NCBI GenBank assembly: GCA_905214865.1
Contig: CAJMNO010000013.1
Span: forward strand, 1-55,362
Source of the DNA: an uncultured bacterium
GTDB lineage: Bacteria; Actinomycetota; Coriobacteriia; Coriobacteriales; Atopobiaceae
DNA length: 55,362 nucleotides
Reading direction: 5' to 3'
The notes below the pieces were generated by a model, which saw only the letters and a list, made by a program, of their open reading frames with translations, ran no database searches and was not told the origin of the DNA. This document shows positions 34,329 through 43,533 of this stretch, one piece after another; position 1 is the stretch's first letter, and every line of letters begins with the position of its first letter. Made by a program: the position numbers and the translations under genes.

Positions 34329-35372
34329 ATGTCTGTCGAGACCCGTGGCTTTGGCAGGATGTCGGATGGCAGGGAGGCGCACCTCGTCGTGCTCTCCAAC
34401 GAGGCCGGGATGCGCGTGGGCGTGTCGCAGGTTGGCGCCTGCCTGCAGTCGGTGGCGGTTCCCGACGGCAGGGGCAACCTGGTCGACGTGCTCCTGGGAT
34501 GCGACGGCGCACCCGGCTACGAGAGCAACCCCCAGCTCCTCGGTGCCATCGTGGGACGGTGCGCAAACCGCATCGCCGGTGCGGCCTTTGACCTTGGCGG
34601 CACCACCTTCCACCTTGCGAGGAACGAGGGGGAGAACAGCAACCACTCGGGCCCGCACATGTGGTTCGAGCGCCTGTGGACCATCGCCTCCGGCCCCAAC
34701 CAGACCGCCGACGGTGGCACTACCGTCACGATGGGCCTTCTGAGCCGGACGGGCGATCAGGGGTTCCCGGGCGCGGTCGACGTGAGGGTGACCTACACCC
34801 TTGGGGCGGACAACCGGCTGACCGTGCACTACGAGGCGGAGCCCTCCGCAACGACCATCATCAACCTCACCTGCCATGCGTACTGGAACCTCAACGGACA
34901 CGCGTCGGGCTCCGTGTTGGGGCACACGCTCCAGTTGGAGGCGGAGAGGTACACACCCGCGGACGAGCACCACATCCCCACGGGGCAGATCCTGGACGTC
35001 GCCGGCACGCCGTTCGACTTCAGGGTGGCAAAGGCCCTGGGCCGCGACGCCACGCAGGCAGGCGAGGGGTACGACACCAACTTCGCCCTGCACAACGACG
35101 AGTGCGCGGAGCGCGTGGCGACGCTGGTGGGAGACGAGACGGGCATCACGATGGACGTCCTCACCGATGCCCCGGGTCTCCAGGTCTATACGGGCAGGTG
35201 GCTGGATGGCATCGGGAAGGGTGGCGCGCACTATCGGCCCTTCGATGGCGTGGCGCTCGAGGCGCAGTTCTATCCGGACGCCATCCACCACAAGAACTTC
35301 CCGCAGCCGGTGTATGCGCCGGGGCACCCGTTTGTCTCGACCACGACCTTTGCGTTTGGGACCACGGCATAG
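34329..35372 (+). CDS. galM: Aldose 1-epimerase (galactose mutarotase family)
   Basis: Interconverts alpha and beta anomers of aldoses such as galactose, glucose or arabinose. The 347-aa beta-sandwich protein shows VGRCANRIAGAAFDL near residue 75, NHSGPHMWFERLW, the catalytic His in LTCHAYWNLNGH and the catalytic Glu in LEAQFYPDAIHH. ATG at 34329 has GGGAGG 6 bases upstream. It follows the DeoR-type gene after 196 bases in which I see no clear terminator, so co-transcription is possible. Confidence 0.93.
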   Translation: MSVETRGFGRMSDGREAHLVVLSNEAGMRVGVSQVGACLQSVAVPDGRGNLVDVLLGCDGAPGYESNPQLLGAIVGRCANRIAGAAFDLGGTTFHLARNEGENSNHSGPHMWFERLWTIASGPNQTADGGTTVTMGLLSRTGDQGFPGAVDVRVTYTLGADNRLTVHYEAEPSATTIINLTCHAYWNLNGHASGSVLGHTLQLEAERYTPADEHHIPTGQILDVAGTPFDFRVAKALGRDATQAGEGYDTNFALHNDECAERVATLVGDETGITMDVLTDAPGLQVYTGRWLDGIGKGGAHYRPFDGVALEAQFYPDAIHHKNFPQPVYAPGHPFVSTTTFAFGTTA

Positions 35373-35438
35373 CTCACGGGCGGGGAGCGAGGAGTCACCA
35401 GGCTGACGGCAGCCGAAGGGGCCTCAGAAGTCCTGGAA

Positions 35439-35484
35439 GGGGCCGCGCTGTCATCCACGCACGGGACGGTAGCGCGGCCCTTGC
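35439..35484 (+). terminator. Terminator after galM
   Basis: GGGCCGCGCT pairs perfectly with AGCGCGGCCC (35471-35480), followed by TTGCC. The loop is about 20 bases. It lies 66 bases past the galM stop codon. Confidence 0.65.
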
Positions 35485-35485
35485 C

Positions 35486-35516
35486 GGGAATTTGCTGCCA
35501 TGATTCGATTCCTGAT
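35486..35516 (+). repeat. Isolated family-B right half with its tail
   Basis: GGGAATTTGCTGCCA matches the right arm of the family-B palindromes and is followed by TGATTCGATTCCTGAT, which matches the start of the family tail. The left arm is missing and is replaced by the galM terminator. This is the only family-B trace outside the three islands. The rest of 35373-35789 holds no gene that I can support. Confidence 0.65.
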
Positions 35517-35714
35517 ACCTCAGGCAAGGTGGTGCACTGAGCACGGCGCTACCAGCCGCCCGATTCGGCGGTGTCCTCTCCCGCACTGCCCCTCTCCCCA
35601 TGCGCTGCCCCCCTGAGCTCATTTGAGGCGGAGGCAGGCGGGCTCTCCCCTGCGGGCGACGGAAGAGCAGCAAGTACGTCCCCAGCCACGTTGTCTGCGC
35701 CAGAAAAGATTGGA

Positions 35715-35742
35715 GGGGAGAGAGGCCAAGGCCCCTCTCCCC
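35715..35742 (-). terminator. Terminator after araD
   Basis: On the minus strand GGGGAGAGGGGCC pairs with GGCCTCTCTCCCC over a tiny loop, followed by TCCAATCTTTTC. It is 48 bases past the araD stop codon. Confidence 0.65.
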
Positions 35743-35789
35743 TCACTCGCCCACATGGGCGGAGGTCTGATTTATCGCAGCCCTCGCGG

Positions 35790-36506
35790 CTAGTTCTTCT
35801 TCTGGCCGTAGTAGGCGTTGGGGCCGTGCTTGCGCATGTAGTGCTTGTCCAGCAGGTACTGGGGCGCCCGGGCTTCATCCAGGGGCTTGCCCGCCGCCAT
35901 GCAGAGCTGCTCGGTGTCGCGCGCCATCCTGGCAACCTCCTCGATCACCACCGCGTGGTAGACGGCCTGGGCGGCGTCTGCGCCCCACGAGAAGGGGCCG
36001 TGGTTGCGCACGAGGCAGCCGGGGTGCGAGACGGGGTCGAGGCCGCGGAAGCCCTCCACTATCACCTTGCCGGTGTTGAGCTCGTAGTCGCCCTCGATCT
36101 CGTCCTCGGTGAGGCCCCTCATGCAGGGCACCTCGCCGTAGAAGTAGTCGGCCTGCGTGGTGCCGTAGCACGGGATGGAGCGCCCCGCCTGCGCCCAGGC
36201 CACGGCCGCGGCGGAGTGGGTGTGGACGATGCCGCCGATGTTGTCCCACTGGCGGTACAGGTAGGCGTGCGTGGGGGTGTCGGAGGACGGGTTGAGGTCG
36301 CCCTCCACCACGTTGCCGTCGAGGTCGCACACGACCATGCTCTCGGGCGAGAGCTCGCCGTAGTCCACCCCGGAGGGCTTGATCACGAACAGGCCCCTGT
36401 CACGGTCCACCGCCGAGGCGTTGCCCCAGGTGAATACGACCAACCCGTGCTTGGGCAGGTCCATGTTGGCCTCGTAGACCTGCTCGCGGAGCTCCTTCAG
36501 CATCAT
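35790..36506 (-). CDS. araD: L-ribulose-5-phosphate 4-epimerase
   Basis: Class II aldolase-fold enzyme (238 aa) turning L-ribulose 5-phosphate into D-xylulose 5-phosphate. Seen are VVFTWGNASAVDRDRGLFVIKPSGVDY, SSDTPTHAYLYR, the zinc-binding pair in VHTHSAAAVAWAQAG, PCYGTTQADYFYG, and RNHGPFSWGADAAQAV with the third zinc His. I use ATG at 36506 (AGAAAGG 9 bases upstream) over the TTG three codons earlier. Last gene of the araA-araB-araD set; its product is the phosphoketolase substrate. Confidence 0.94.
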   Translation of the reverse strand: MMLKELREQVYEANMDLPKHGLVVFTWGNASAVDRDRGLFVIKPSGVDYGELSPESMVVCDLDGNVVEGDLNPSSDTPTHAYLYRQWDNIGGIVHTHSAAAVAWAQAGRSIPCYGTTQADYFYGEVPCMRGLTEDEIEGDYELNTGKVIVEGFRGLDPVSHPGCLVRNHGPFSWGADAAQAVYHAVVIEEVARMARDTEQLCMAAGKPLDEARAPQYLLDKHYMRKHGPNAYYGQKKN

Positions 36507-36586
36507 GTCGAGCAACCTTTCTCTGAATGGGGAGGGCGCCGGTTGCGCCCGCGCCGCCCCCCAAGACTGACCTTCAGCGCGAAACC

Positions 36587-38194
36587 CTACGCCATCTGGC
36601 GCTCAAGCTCCTTCTCGGCCTCGTTGGCACGACGGAAGTCTGCCAGCCAGGCGCGGTAGCCCTCGACATCTGCGGGGTCCGGCTCCAACGTGACCTGCTC
36701 CATGTCGCCAAACACCTTCTGGTCAAGGTAATGGGAGAGAGACTCGCCCTCCTCCTTGTGGATCATGTAGGAAGCTGCGACCGCCTGCCCCCAGGCGCCG
36801 CCCTCGCCCGCCGTCGCCATCACGGTGACGGGAGCGTCGAGCGCGGCCGCGAGTATGGACTGCGCGACCTTGGGGGTCTTGAAGATGCCGCCGTGACCAT
36901 ACAGGCGGTCTATCTTCACGCCCTCCTCGCGCAGGGCCTCGTTGCCCACCGCAAGAGCACCGAACGCGGCCATGATGTGCTCGCGCATGAAGTTGGCGAT
37001 GGTCAGGCGGGCGTCGGGCCTGCGGGCGAGCAGGGGGTAGCCGGTCTGGACGCCCATGACCGTCTCGCCCGAGATGAACGGGGTCGAGACCAGGCCGCCC
37101 GCGTCCTTCTCGCCCTCGAGCGCCTTGTTGAACAGCGTCGTGAAGACCTGGCCCTTGTCGACCTCCTGGCCCATGGCATGGGAGTAGTCGACGAGCAGGT
37201 TGACCCAGTCGTTGATGTCGGAGGTGCAGTTGTTGCAGTGCACCATGGCAACGGGGTCGCCAACCGGCGTGGTGACCAGGTCGATCTGCGGAACCGTGGC
37301 GTCCTTGAGCGCGTGCTCCAGCACGACCATGGAGAAGACCGAGGTGCCTGCCGAGACGTTGCCGGTGCGCGGCGCCACGCTGTTGGTGGCGATCATGCCC
37401 GTGCCCGCGTCGCCCTCGGGCGGGCAGACGGGGCAGCCGGCCTCGAGGTCGCCGTCGTGGTCGAGGAACCTCGCACCCTCGGGCGTGAGGTGACCCGCCA
37501 CGTCACCCGCGACGAGCACCTTGGGGAGGAGGTCCTCGACCTTCCACGCAACGCCCCTCTCGGCCACGAGCCGATCGAACGCGGCGATCTTCTGGGCGTC
37601 GTAGTCGTGGGTCTGGGAGTCGATGGGGAACATGCCCGAGGCATCGCCCACGGAGAGGACGTGCTCACCGGTGAGGCGACGGTGCGCATAGCCTGCGAGC
37701 GTGGTGAACGAGGCGATGCTGGGCACGTGCTCCTCGCCGTCCAGGACGGCCTGGTACAGGTGGCTCACGCTCCAGCGCTCGGGGATGTGGAACGCGAAGA
37801 GCTGGGAGAGCTCGTGGGCCGCGCGCGTGGTCGTGGTGTTGCGCCAGGTGCGGAACGGCACGAGCAGCCTGCCCTCGGCGTCGAAGGGGAGATACCCGTG
37901 CATCATGGCCGAGACGCCCAGCGCGCCGAGACGCCTGAGCGTCACGCCGTAGCGCTGGAGCACGTCCTCCTTGAGGGACGCATACGCCGCCGCGATGCCG
38001 TTGTCGAGCTCCTCCTGGGCATAGGTCCAGTACCCGTCGACGAGGGAGTTCTCCCAGTCGAAGGTGCCCACGGCGATGGGGTCGTTGCCCTCGTCCACGA
38101 GGACGGCCTTGATGCGCGTGGAGCCGTACTCGATGCCAAGGGAGCACCTGCCCCCCTCGAGCTGCTCTTTTATCTGCTCCTTGGTTGCTGCCAT
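36587..38194 (-). CDS. araB: FGGY-family pentulose kinase, probable L-ribulokinase
   Basis: FGGY kinase of 535 aa that, by position between araA and araD, should phosphorylate L-ribulose. It has the phosphate loop LGIEYGSTRIKAVLVDE, SAMMHGYLPFD, RTWRNTTTTRAAHEL, GDASGMFPIDS, CPPEGDAGTGMIATNSVAPRTGNVSAGTSVFSM and a C-terminal YGHGGIFKTPKVAQ. The sequence differs from the classical E. coli-type AraB and belongs to the alternative kinase branch found with AraA and AraD in many anaerobes, so a related pentulose substrate cannot be excluded. ATG at 38194 has GAGAGGA upstream. Confidence 0.85.
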   Translation of the reverse strand: MAATKEQIKEQLEGGRCSLGIEYGSTRIKAVLVDEGNDPIAVGTFDWENSLVDGYWTYAQEELDNGIAAAYASLKEDVLQRYGVTLRRLGALGVSAMMHGYLPFDAEGRLLVPFRTWRNTTTTRAAHELSQLFAFHIPERWSVSHLYQAVLDGEEHVPSIASFTTLAGYAHRRLTGEHVLSVGDASGMFPIDSQTHDYDAQKIAAFDRLVAERGVAWKVEDLLPKVLVAGDVAGHLTPEGARFLDHDGDLEAGCPVCPPEGDAGTGMIATNSVAPRTGNVSAGTSVFSMVVLEHALKDATVPQIDLVTTPVGDPVAMVHCNNCTSDINDWVNLLVDYSHAMGQEVDKGQVFTTLFNKALEGEKDAGGLVSTPFISGETVMGVQTGYPLLARRPDARLTIANFMREHIMAAFGALAVGNEALREEGVKIDRLYGHGGIFKTPKVAQSILAAALDAPVTVMATAGEGGAWGQAVAASYMIHKEEGESLSHYLDQKVFGDMEQVTLEPDPADVEGYRAWLADFRRANEAEKELERQMA

Positions 38195-38218
38195 GTTCCT
38201 CTCTCCACTTCTTGGAAG

Positions 38219-38254
38219 ATGCGGCCGCACCCCCTGCCGAGGGCGCGGCCGCAT
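38219..38254 (-). terminator. Intercistronic hairpin between araA and araB
   Basis: ATGCGGCCGC pairs perfectly with GCGGCCGCAT over a 16-base loop, in the 120-base gap between araA and araB. It lacks a T-run. Within an operon it more likely sets relative RNA levels or stability than ends transcription. Confidence 0.5.
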
Positions 38255-38314
38255 GCGTTGTGTATGTGTGCCACCCGTAGGCCGCTAGGCCGACGGGTCA
38301 CGCGACGGACGCCC

Positions 38315-39811
38315 CTAGCGGTATGCGACCTCGCCCAGGAGCAGGTCGCGCTTGAAGTCGCGGATGGTGGTGTTCTCGTCGATGATGGCGCACTCGACGC
38401 CCATGAGCTCCGCCCAGTCGGCCATCTGGTCGACGGTGAGGTCATAGGTGAAGGCGGTGTGGTGCGCGCCGCCGGCGTAGATCCAGGCCTCGGTGCCAAC
38501 CTTGAGGTTGGGGCGCGGCGTCCAGAAGACGGTGCCGGTGGGGAGCATGGGCATGGGCTTCTCGACCTTCTTGGCGTCGACCTTCTGGACGATCAGACGG
38601 AAGCGGTTGCCCAGGTCGATCAGGGAGGTGGCGATGGCCGGGCCCTCCTTGGCGGTGAAGATGAGGCGCGCGGGATCCTCGCGCTCGCCCATCGAGAGCG
38701 GCGTCACGCGGATTGCCAGGCGACCGTCTGCCACGGAGGGATCGACCTCGCTCATGTGGCTCTCGAGGATGCCCTCCTTGCCGGGGACCAGGTTGTAGGT
38801 GTAGTCCTCCATGAGCGCGGAGCCCTTGGCGTCCTTCTGGCCCGCGGTCATGACCTTCATCAGGCGCACCATGGCAGGCGTCTTCCAGTCGCCCTCGGGG
38901 CCAAAGCCATAGCCCTTCTGCATCAGGCGCTGGATGGAGAGGGACGGCAGCTGCTTGAGGCCGCCGAGGTCGCCAAAGTGGTCAGAGAAGGCATTGTAGC
39001 CGTGCTCGTCGAGGAAGCGCTCGATGCCAATCTCCTGACGGGCCTGGACCTCGACGTGGCGACGGAACTCCTCGGGGTCGCGGCCGTCGAGCACGAGCTC
39101 GTAGGTGTCGTAGTACTCGTCGGTGAGTGCCTTGACCTCGGCGTCGGAAACTGCGTCGACATAGGGGACGAGGTCATTCACGGGCCAGGCGTCGACGGTC
39201 CAGCCAAACTTCTGCTCGGCCTCGACCTTGTCGCCGTCGGTCACCGCGACGTTGCGCATGGTGTCCGCGAAGCGGCAGACCTTGATGTTGCGGCTCTCGT
39301 TGACGCCAACGGCCACGCGCATCCACTCGCCGAGCTCGCGCTGCGCCACGGGGTCCTTCCAGAAGCCGAACACGATCTTGTGGGGGATGCGCATGCGGGC
39401 GAAGATGTGCCCGAACTCGCGCTCGCCATGGGCCGCCTGGTTCTCGTTCATGAAGTCCATGTCGATGGTGTCGTACGGGATCTCCTCGTTGTACTGCGTC
39501 GCAAACTGGCACAGCGGCTTGCGGAGGTCCTGCAGGCCGTGGATGTAGCTCTTTGCGGGCGAGAAGGTATGGGCCCAGGTGATGATGCCCGCGCAGTCGG
39601 GATCCATGTTGGCCGCGTTGAACGTCTGGCTGATGACGTCGCTGGTGAGCAGGTTGGGCTTGCACACGATCTGGTAGGGGATGAGGTCCGAGGCGTTGAG
39701 GGCCTCGACGACCTCCTGGGCGTGGGCCTGGACGTGCTCCAGCACCTCGTCACCATAGAGGTCCTGGGTGCAGGGGCAGAACCAGAACTGGTACTTCTTG
39801 ATCTGTAGCAT
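38315..39811 (-). CDS. araA: L-arabinose isomerase
   Basis: Converts L-arabinose to L-ribulose. The 498-aa protein opens with FWFCPCTQDLYG, close to the family FVTGSQHLYG block, has GIITWAHTFSPAKSYIHGL and EIPYDTIDMDFMNENQAAHGEREFG, with metal-ligand Glu and His residues visible in EDYTYNLVPGKEGILESHMSEVDP and YAGGAHHTAFT. Length matches the family. ATG at 39811 has GGGAGG 7 bases upstream. It heads the catabolic unit and is separated from the upstream permease gene by two hairpins. Confidence 0.95.
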   Translation of the reverse strand: MLQIKKYQFWFCPCTQDLYGDEVLEHVQAHAQEVVEALNASDLIPYQIVCKPNLLTSDVISQTFNAANMDPDCAGIITWAHTFSPAKSYIHGLQDLRKPLCQFATQYNEEIPYDTIDMDFMNENQAAHGEREFGHIFARMRIPHKIVFGFWKDPVAQRELGEWMRVAVGVNESRNIKVCRFADTMRNVAVTDGDKVEAEQKFGWTVDAWPVNDLVPYVDAVSDAEVKALTDEYYDTYELVLDGRDPEEFRRHVEVQARQEIGIERFLDEHGYNAFSDHFGDLGGLKQLPSLSIQRLMQKGYGFGPEGDWKTPAMVRLMKVMTAGQKDAKGSALMEDYTYNLVPGKEGILESHMSEVDPSVADGRLAIRVTPLSMGEREDPARLIFTAKEGPAIATSLIDLGNRFRLIVQKVDAKKVEKPMPMLPTGTVFWTPRPNLKVGTEAWIYAGGAHHTAFTYDLTVDQMADWAELMGVECAIIDENTTIRDFKRDLLLGEVAYR

Positions 39812-39857
39812 TTGACTACCTCCCTATAGGGTATGCGTTGGAGCAAGGTGCCTGGGT

Positions 39858-39882
39858 GTGGGAGGCCCTTGGGGCCTCCCAC
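39858..39882. terminator. Strong hairpin between the ABC transporter genes and araA
   Basis: GTGGGAGGCCC pairs perfectly with GGGCCTCCCAC over a 2- to 3-base loop. A second hairpin, CCCGGCGGC / GCCGCCGGG, is at 39933-39954, nearer the permease stop codon. Neither has a T-run on the minus strand. They separate araA, 47 bases downstream, from the transporter genes and probably give partial termination. Confidence 0.55.
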
Positions 39883-39966
39883 GGAGGCAAGGGGCGGGAC
39901 GGTTGGGACGCCTGTCCCGGCCACCCCGTCGCCCCGGCGGCGGGAGCCGCCGGGAGGGAGCACGGA

Positions 39967-40938
39967 CTACTTGATGACCTGGCCGGACTCGCGGTCGGAG
40001 AACAGCGCAAGGAAGATGAGGAAGACGATGCCCATGATGAGCTGCTTGGGCGCCGCCTCGAATCCCATCATCGAGAGGCCGCGGTCGAGGATGCAGTAGG
40101 TGAGGACGCCGACCACGATGTTGGAGAAGCGGACCTTGGCGCCGCCGGAGATGGGCAGGCCGCCCAGGACGAGCGCCAGCATGATCTGGGTCTCCATCAT
40201 GTTGCCGCCGGTCGCGGTGACCGAGCCGTTGCGGATGGCGAGGATGAAGGCGGAGAAGCCGGTGATGGCGCCTGCCGCGATGTAGACCAGGGTCTTGGTC
40301 TTCTGGACCTTGATGCCCGCGAAGCGCGCGGCGGTCTGGGAGGCACCGATTGCCTTGAGGTTGGCTCCCAGCGGGGTGAAGGTGAACACGAGGTAGAAGA
40401 CCACGAGGCAGACAATCGTGATGGTCATGAGCAGCATGGGGTCGTTGTAGTCGGTCTGCAGGTACCCTGCGCCCTGAGCGGGGGCGTCGGTGGTGAGGAA
40501 CGCGACCACGCCACGGAGCAGGAACATGGTGCAGATCGTGACGATGAACGATGCGATCTGGCGACGGACGTGGAAGTAGGCGTTGAGCGCGCCGATCGCG
40601 GCTCCGGTGGCGATGCCGCCGAGGATGGCGAGCGGCAGGCTCACCTTCGAGAGTACGCAGACCACGATGCAGCACAGGCCGATCATGGAGCCCTGCGAGA
40701 AGTCGAGCGAGCCCATGGTCATAATCATGAACACGCCGATGGACGAAATCATGAGCGTGTAGGTGGAGTTGAGGATCAACCTGATGTTCTTGGGGTTGAC
40801 CAGCCTCCCGTGGGTGGCCACCGCGAAGAACAGGACGATGACCACGAACCCGATGATCGGGAGGATGTTGCGAATGTTGAGCTTGGGACGGATCGCGGTG
40901 TCTTCGGCCGTGACCGTCGCGGTGTTGGTGTCAGCCAT
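39967..40938 (-). CDS. Sugar ABC transporter permease (RbsC-like)
   Basis: A 323-aa membrane subunit of the ribose/arabinose-type ABC importer (BPD_transp_2 family), with about eight to ten hydrophobic helices. MTMGSLDFSQGSMIGLCCIV and the cytoplasmic coupling block GANLKAIGASQTAARFAGIKVQKTK fit the family. ATG at 40938 follows the ATPase stop by 12 bases with GGAGGC upstream. It is the second, non-identical permease of the unit, so the channel is likely a heterodimer. By context the substrate is L-arabinose or another pentose. Confidence 0.9.
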   Translation of the reverse strand: MADTNTATVTAEDTAIRPKLNIRNILPIIGFVVIVLFFAVATHGRLVNPKNIRLILNSTYTLMISSIGVFMIMTMGSLDFSQGSMIGLCCIVVCVLSKVSLPLAILGGIATGAAIGALNAYFHVRRQIASFIVTICTMFLLRGVVAFLTTDAPAQGAGYLQTDYNDPMLLMTITIVCLVVFYLVFTFTPLGANLKAIGASQTAARFAGIKVQKTKTLVYIAAGAITGFSAFILAIRNGSVTATGGNMMETQIMLALVLGGLPISGGAKVRFSNIVVGVLTYCILDRGLSMMGFEAAPKQLIMGIVFLIFLALFSDRESGQVIK

Positions 40939-40950
40939 CCCTTGAGCCTC

Positions 40951-42444
40951 CTAAACCATGAGAGAGATGAGGTCGTTCTCGGTGAGGTCACGGGAGCGCT
41001 CGAGCTCGCCCGCGACCTTGTGGTCCTTCATCACGAGGATCCGATCGCACATGCCGATGAGCTCCATGATCTCCTCGGAGATGACGAGGATGGCCTTGCC
41101 CTGCTTGCGCATCTCGTCCATGAGGTTGTAGATGTCGGCCTTCACCTTGATGTCGATGCCACGCGTGGGCGAGTCGAGCACCAGGATGTCAGACTCGGCG
41201 CCCAGCCAGCGGGCGAGGACGACCTTCTGCTTGTTGCCACCGGAGAGAGCGGAGACGAACTGGCTCACGCCGACCATCTTGACGGACATCTGCTTGGCGT
41301 ACTTCTCCGCGAACTCGCGCTCGTGCTTGGGCGAGAGGGGCTTCTTCATCTTGCGCAGGGACGGCAGGGTGATGTTGTCCTGGATGGTGTCCGCGATGAG
41401 CAGCGACTCGTTGTCGCGGTCCTTGGAGGCGTAGGCGATGGAGTGGTCGATGGCTGCGTTGATGTCGTTGATCGGGGTCCCGTCGCCCAGCTTGACCTCG
41501 CCGGTGCGGTTGTAGGACGCGCCGAACAGGGCCTTGCCGACCTCGTGCATGCCGCACTCGGAGAGGCCGCCGATGCCCAGGATCTCGCCCTTGTGGAGCT
41601 CGAGCGAGAGGTTCTCCAGCTGGCCGGGGACCGAGACGCCCTTCATCGAGATCGCGACGTCGCCGGAGAGGCTCTGGCCGTAGTCCTCGCGATAGTAGTG
41701 CTCGCTCATCTTGCGGCCGACCATGAGGGTCTTGAGCCCGTCCTGGTCCACGTCCTTGGCGTCGACGGTCTTGATGAACTCGCCGTCGCGCAGGATCGAG
41801 ATGGTGTCGGACATCTCGAGGACCTCGCCCATGTCGTGGCTGATGAAGATGACCGTGCGGTTGTCGTCGCGGACCTCCCTCATCACGCGGAAGAGCTCCT
41901 CGCGGCCGCTCTGCGAGAGCGCCGTGGTGGTCTCGTCCACCACGAGGACCTTCGGCTTGAACCAGGTGGACTTGACGATCTCGACCAGCTTGCGGTCCTC
42001 GAAGTTGTAGTGCTCGATGGGATCGGTCGCCTTGATGTGCGCCAGGCCGTAGCCGTCGAGCAGCTCCTGGGCCTTCTTGTACATGGCGGCGGTGTTCTTG
42101 ATCCCCTTGCTCATGAACTGGTCCTCGTCGCCCAGGAACATGTTCTCGGCGACGGTGAGGCCGTCGAGCGTGCCCTGCTCCTGCACGATGACCGCGGCGC
42201 CATGGTGGTTGGCGTCGACCTGGTTCTTGGGGGCGATCTTCTCCCCATCCAGCTCGAAGGTGCCGCCGCCGATGGTGATGATGCCGGTGAGCATGTTGGT
42301 GAACGTGGACTTGCCCGAGCCGTTCTCGCCTATGAGCGCGTGGATCTCACCCTTGTAGAAGTCGAGGGAGACGTGGTCCACGGCGTGCGTGGGCCCAAAG
42401 CGCTTGTCGATGTCCACGGCATGAAGCATGATTTCCTTTGCCAT
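40951..42444 (-). CDS. Sugar ABC transporter ATP-binding protein (two ATPase domains)
   Basis: A 497-aa tandem ATPase of the AraG/RbsA/MglA type. Domain 1 has Walker A GENGSGKST (residues 39-47), a degenerate signature region (NFEDRKLVEI) and Walker B PKVLVVDETTTAL. Domain 2 lacks a clear Walker A but has signature LSGGNKQKVVLARWL and Walker B DILVLDSPTRGIDI. The degenerate second site is normal for this group. ATG at 42444 has GGGGGA upstream. It lies between two permease genes. Confidence 0.93.
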   Translation of the reverse strand: MAKEIMLHAVDIDKRFGPTHAVDHVSLDFYKGEIHALIGENGSGKSTFTNMLTGIITIGGGTFELDGEKIAPKNQVDANHHGAAVIVQEQGTLDGLTVAENMFLGDEDQFMSKGIKNTAAMYKKAQELLDGYGLAHIKATDPIEHYNFEDRKLVEIVKSTWFKPKVLVVDETTTALSQSGREELFRVMREVRDDNRTVIFISHDMGEVLEMSDTISILRDGEFIKTVDAKDVDQDGLKTLMVGRKMSEHYYREDYGQSLSGDVAISMKGVSVPGQLENLSLELHKGEILGIGGLSECGMHEVGKALFGASYNRTGEVKLGDGTPINDINAAIDHSIAYASKDRDNESLLIADTIQDNITLPSLRKMKKPLSPKHEREFAEKYAKQMSVKMVGVSQFVSALSGGNKQKVVLARWLGAESDILVLDSPTRGIDIKVKADIYNLMDEMRKQGKAILVISEEIMELIGMCDRILVMKDHKVAGELERSRDLTENDLISLMV

Positions 42445-42460
42445 TGCGAGTCCCCCTTCC

Positions 42461-43411
42461 CTACTTGACCACGGCGCCGTTGACGCGCTTGGTGGTGAGC
42501 GTGACGATTGCGAGCAGCGTTGCGCCGGTGACGATGTTGTTGACCGTGGTGGGCATGCCAATGGCGACGAAGCCCGCGAAGATCATGGCGACGATGTACT
42601 CGCCGATGAGGATCGAGACCACGGGGTGGCCGTACTTCTTGAACGCCAGCCCGAAGAAGGTGCCCATGAGGGGCTGGAAGTTGAGCGCCTGGGAGAGCAT
42701 GCCGGTCTGCGGGGTCTGCGCGGTGCCATAGCCCAGGTAGAGGATGGACATGATGCCCACGAAGGTGCCGCAGAGGGTGAACGCGATGGCCTTGTACTTG
42801 TCGACGTCCACGCCCATGTTCTTTGCGACGAGCTCGTTTGCGCCGATTGCGTTGGTGTACGTGCCGATCTTGGTGTACTTGAGGATGAACCAGCACAGCA
42901 GGTACGCAAGGACGGCCACGATCAGGTTCCAAGGATAGGCGCCAAAGAGCTTGTAGGCGTCATCCAGACGCGTGCCGTTGATGTCTGCGACCCACACCGA
43001 GAAGCTCTCATAGATGAGGGAGAGGCCCGTGGTCACGATGATCGAGGGGATGTGCATCTTGATGTAGGCGATGCCGTTGCAGAAGCCCAGCAGGAAGCCG
43101 ACCAGGATGGGGATCACGATGACCGAGAGCCACCCGAGCCTGGGGATGAAGGCGATGGCCATGAGCTCGGACAGGATGAGCATCGCGCCGATGGAGAAGT
43201 CGAACAGCCCCATGACGCAGATGAAGTACAGTCCGCAGCCGCCCACGGCGTAGATGAGGGCGGACTGCAGGTACGACAGGAGCTTGTCCGGCGCGCCGAA
43301 GGTCGCGGGGGCAGCCACCTTGAAGATTGCCCAGATGATGACGGAGATGACGACGAGGAGCCCTACGCCGTACCACTGGCTCGTCTTCGCCTTCTTGAGA
43401 AACGATTGCAT
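42461..43411 (-). CDS. Sugar ABC transporter permease (RbsC-like)
   Basis: A 316-aa membrane subunit with about nine hydrophobic helices, MGLFDFSIGAMLILSEL and the coupling block YTNAIGANELVAKNMGVDVDKYK. ATG at 43411 has AAGGAG 6 bases upstream; the adjacent TTG is not needed. It is the first permease of the operon and is separated from the substrate-binding lipoprotein gene by a strong hairpin at 43456-43488. With the second permease it forms the transmembrane channel. Confidence 0.9.
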   Translation of the reverse strand: MQSFLKKAKTSQWYGVGLLVVISVIIWAIFKVAAPATFGAPDKLLSYLQSALIYAVGGCGLYFICVMGLFDFSIGAMLILSELMAIAFIPRLGWLSVIVIPILVGFLLGFCNGIAYIKMHIPSIIVTTGLSLIYESFSVWVADINGTRLDDAYKLFGAYPWNLIVAVLAYLLCWFILKYTKIGTYTNAIGANELVAKNMGVDVDKYKAIAFTLCGTFVGIMSILYLGYGTAQTPQTGMLSQALNFQPLMGTFFGLAFKKYGHPVVSILIGEYIVAMIFAGFVAIGMPTTVNNIVTGATLLAIVTLTTKRVNGAVVK

Positions 43412-43455
43412 CAATCGCTCCTTCCTTCCAATCGAGGGATTGCATCCTCAGAACA

Positions 43456-43488
43456 GGGAGGGGGCCCAACGTACCCTGGCCCCCTCCC
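43456..43488 (-). terminator. Intercistronic hairpin after the substrate-binding protein gene
   Basis: GGGAGGGGGCC pairs perfectly with GGCCCCCTCCC over an 11-base loop, between the binding-protein stop and the first permease. Such hairpins commonly protect the 3' end so that binding protein is made in excess over the permeases. Confidence 0.65.
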
Positions 43489-43533
43489 AACCGTTCTCGT
43501 CGTGGCGCCTCGCCGGCGCGGGCGAGCTTAGTC

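Noticed and set aside
36527..39808. 1093-codon plus-strand open frame across araB and araA
   Set aside because: It runs antisense through two clear enzymes and the gaps between them. Its composition, rich in Val, Gly, Leu, Ala and Asp, is typical of complement-strand shadows in GC-rich DNA.
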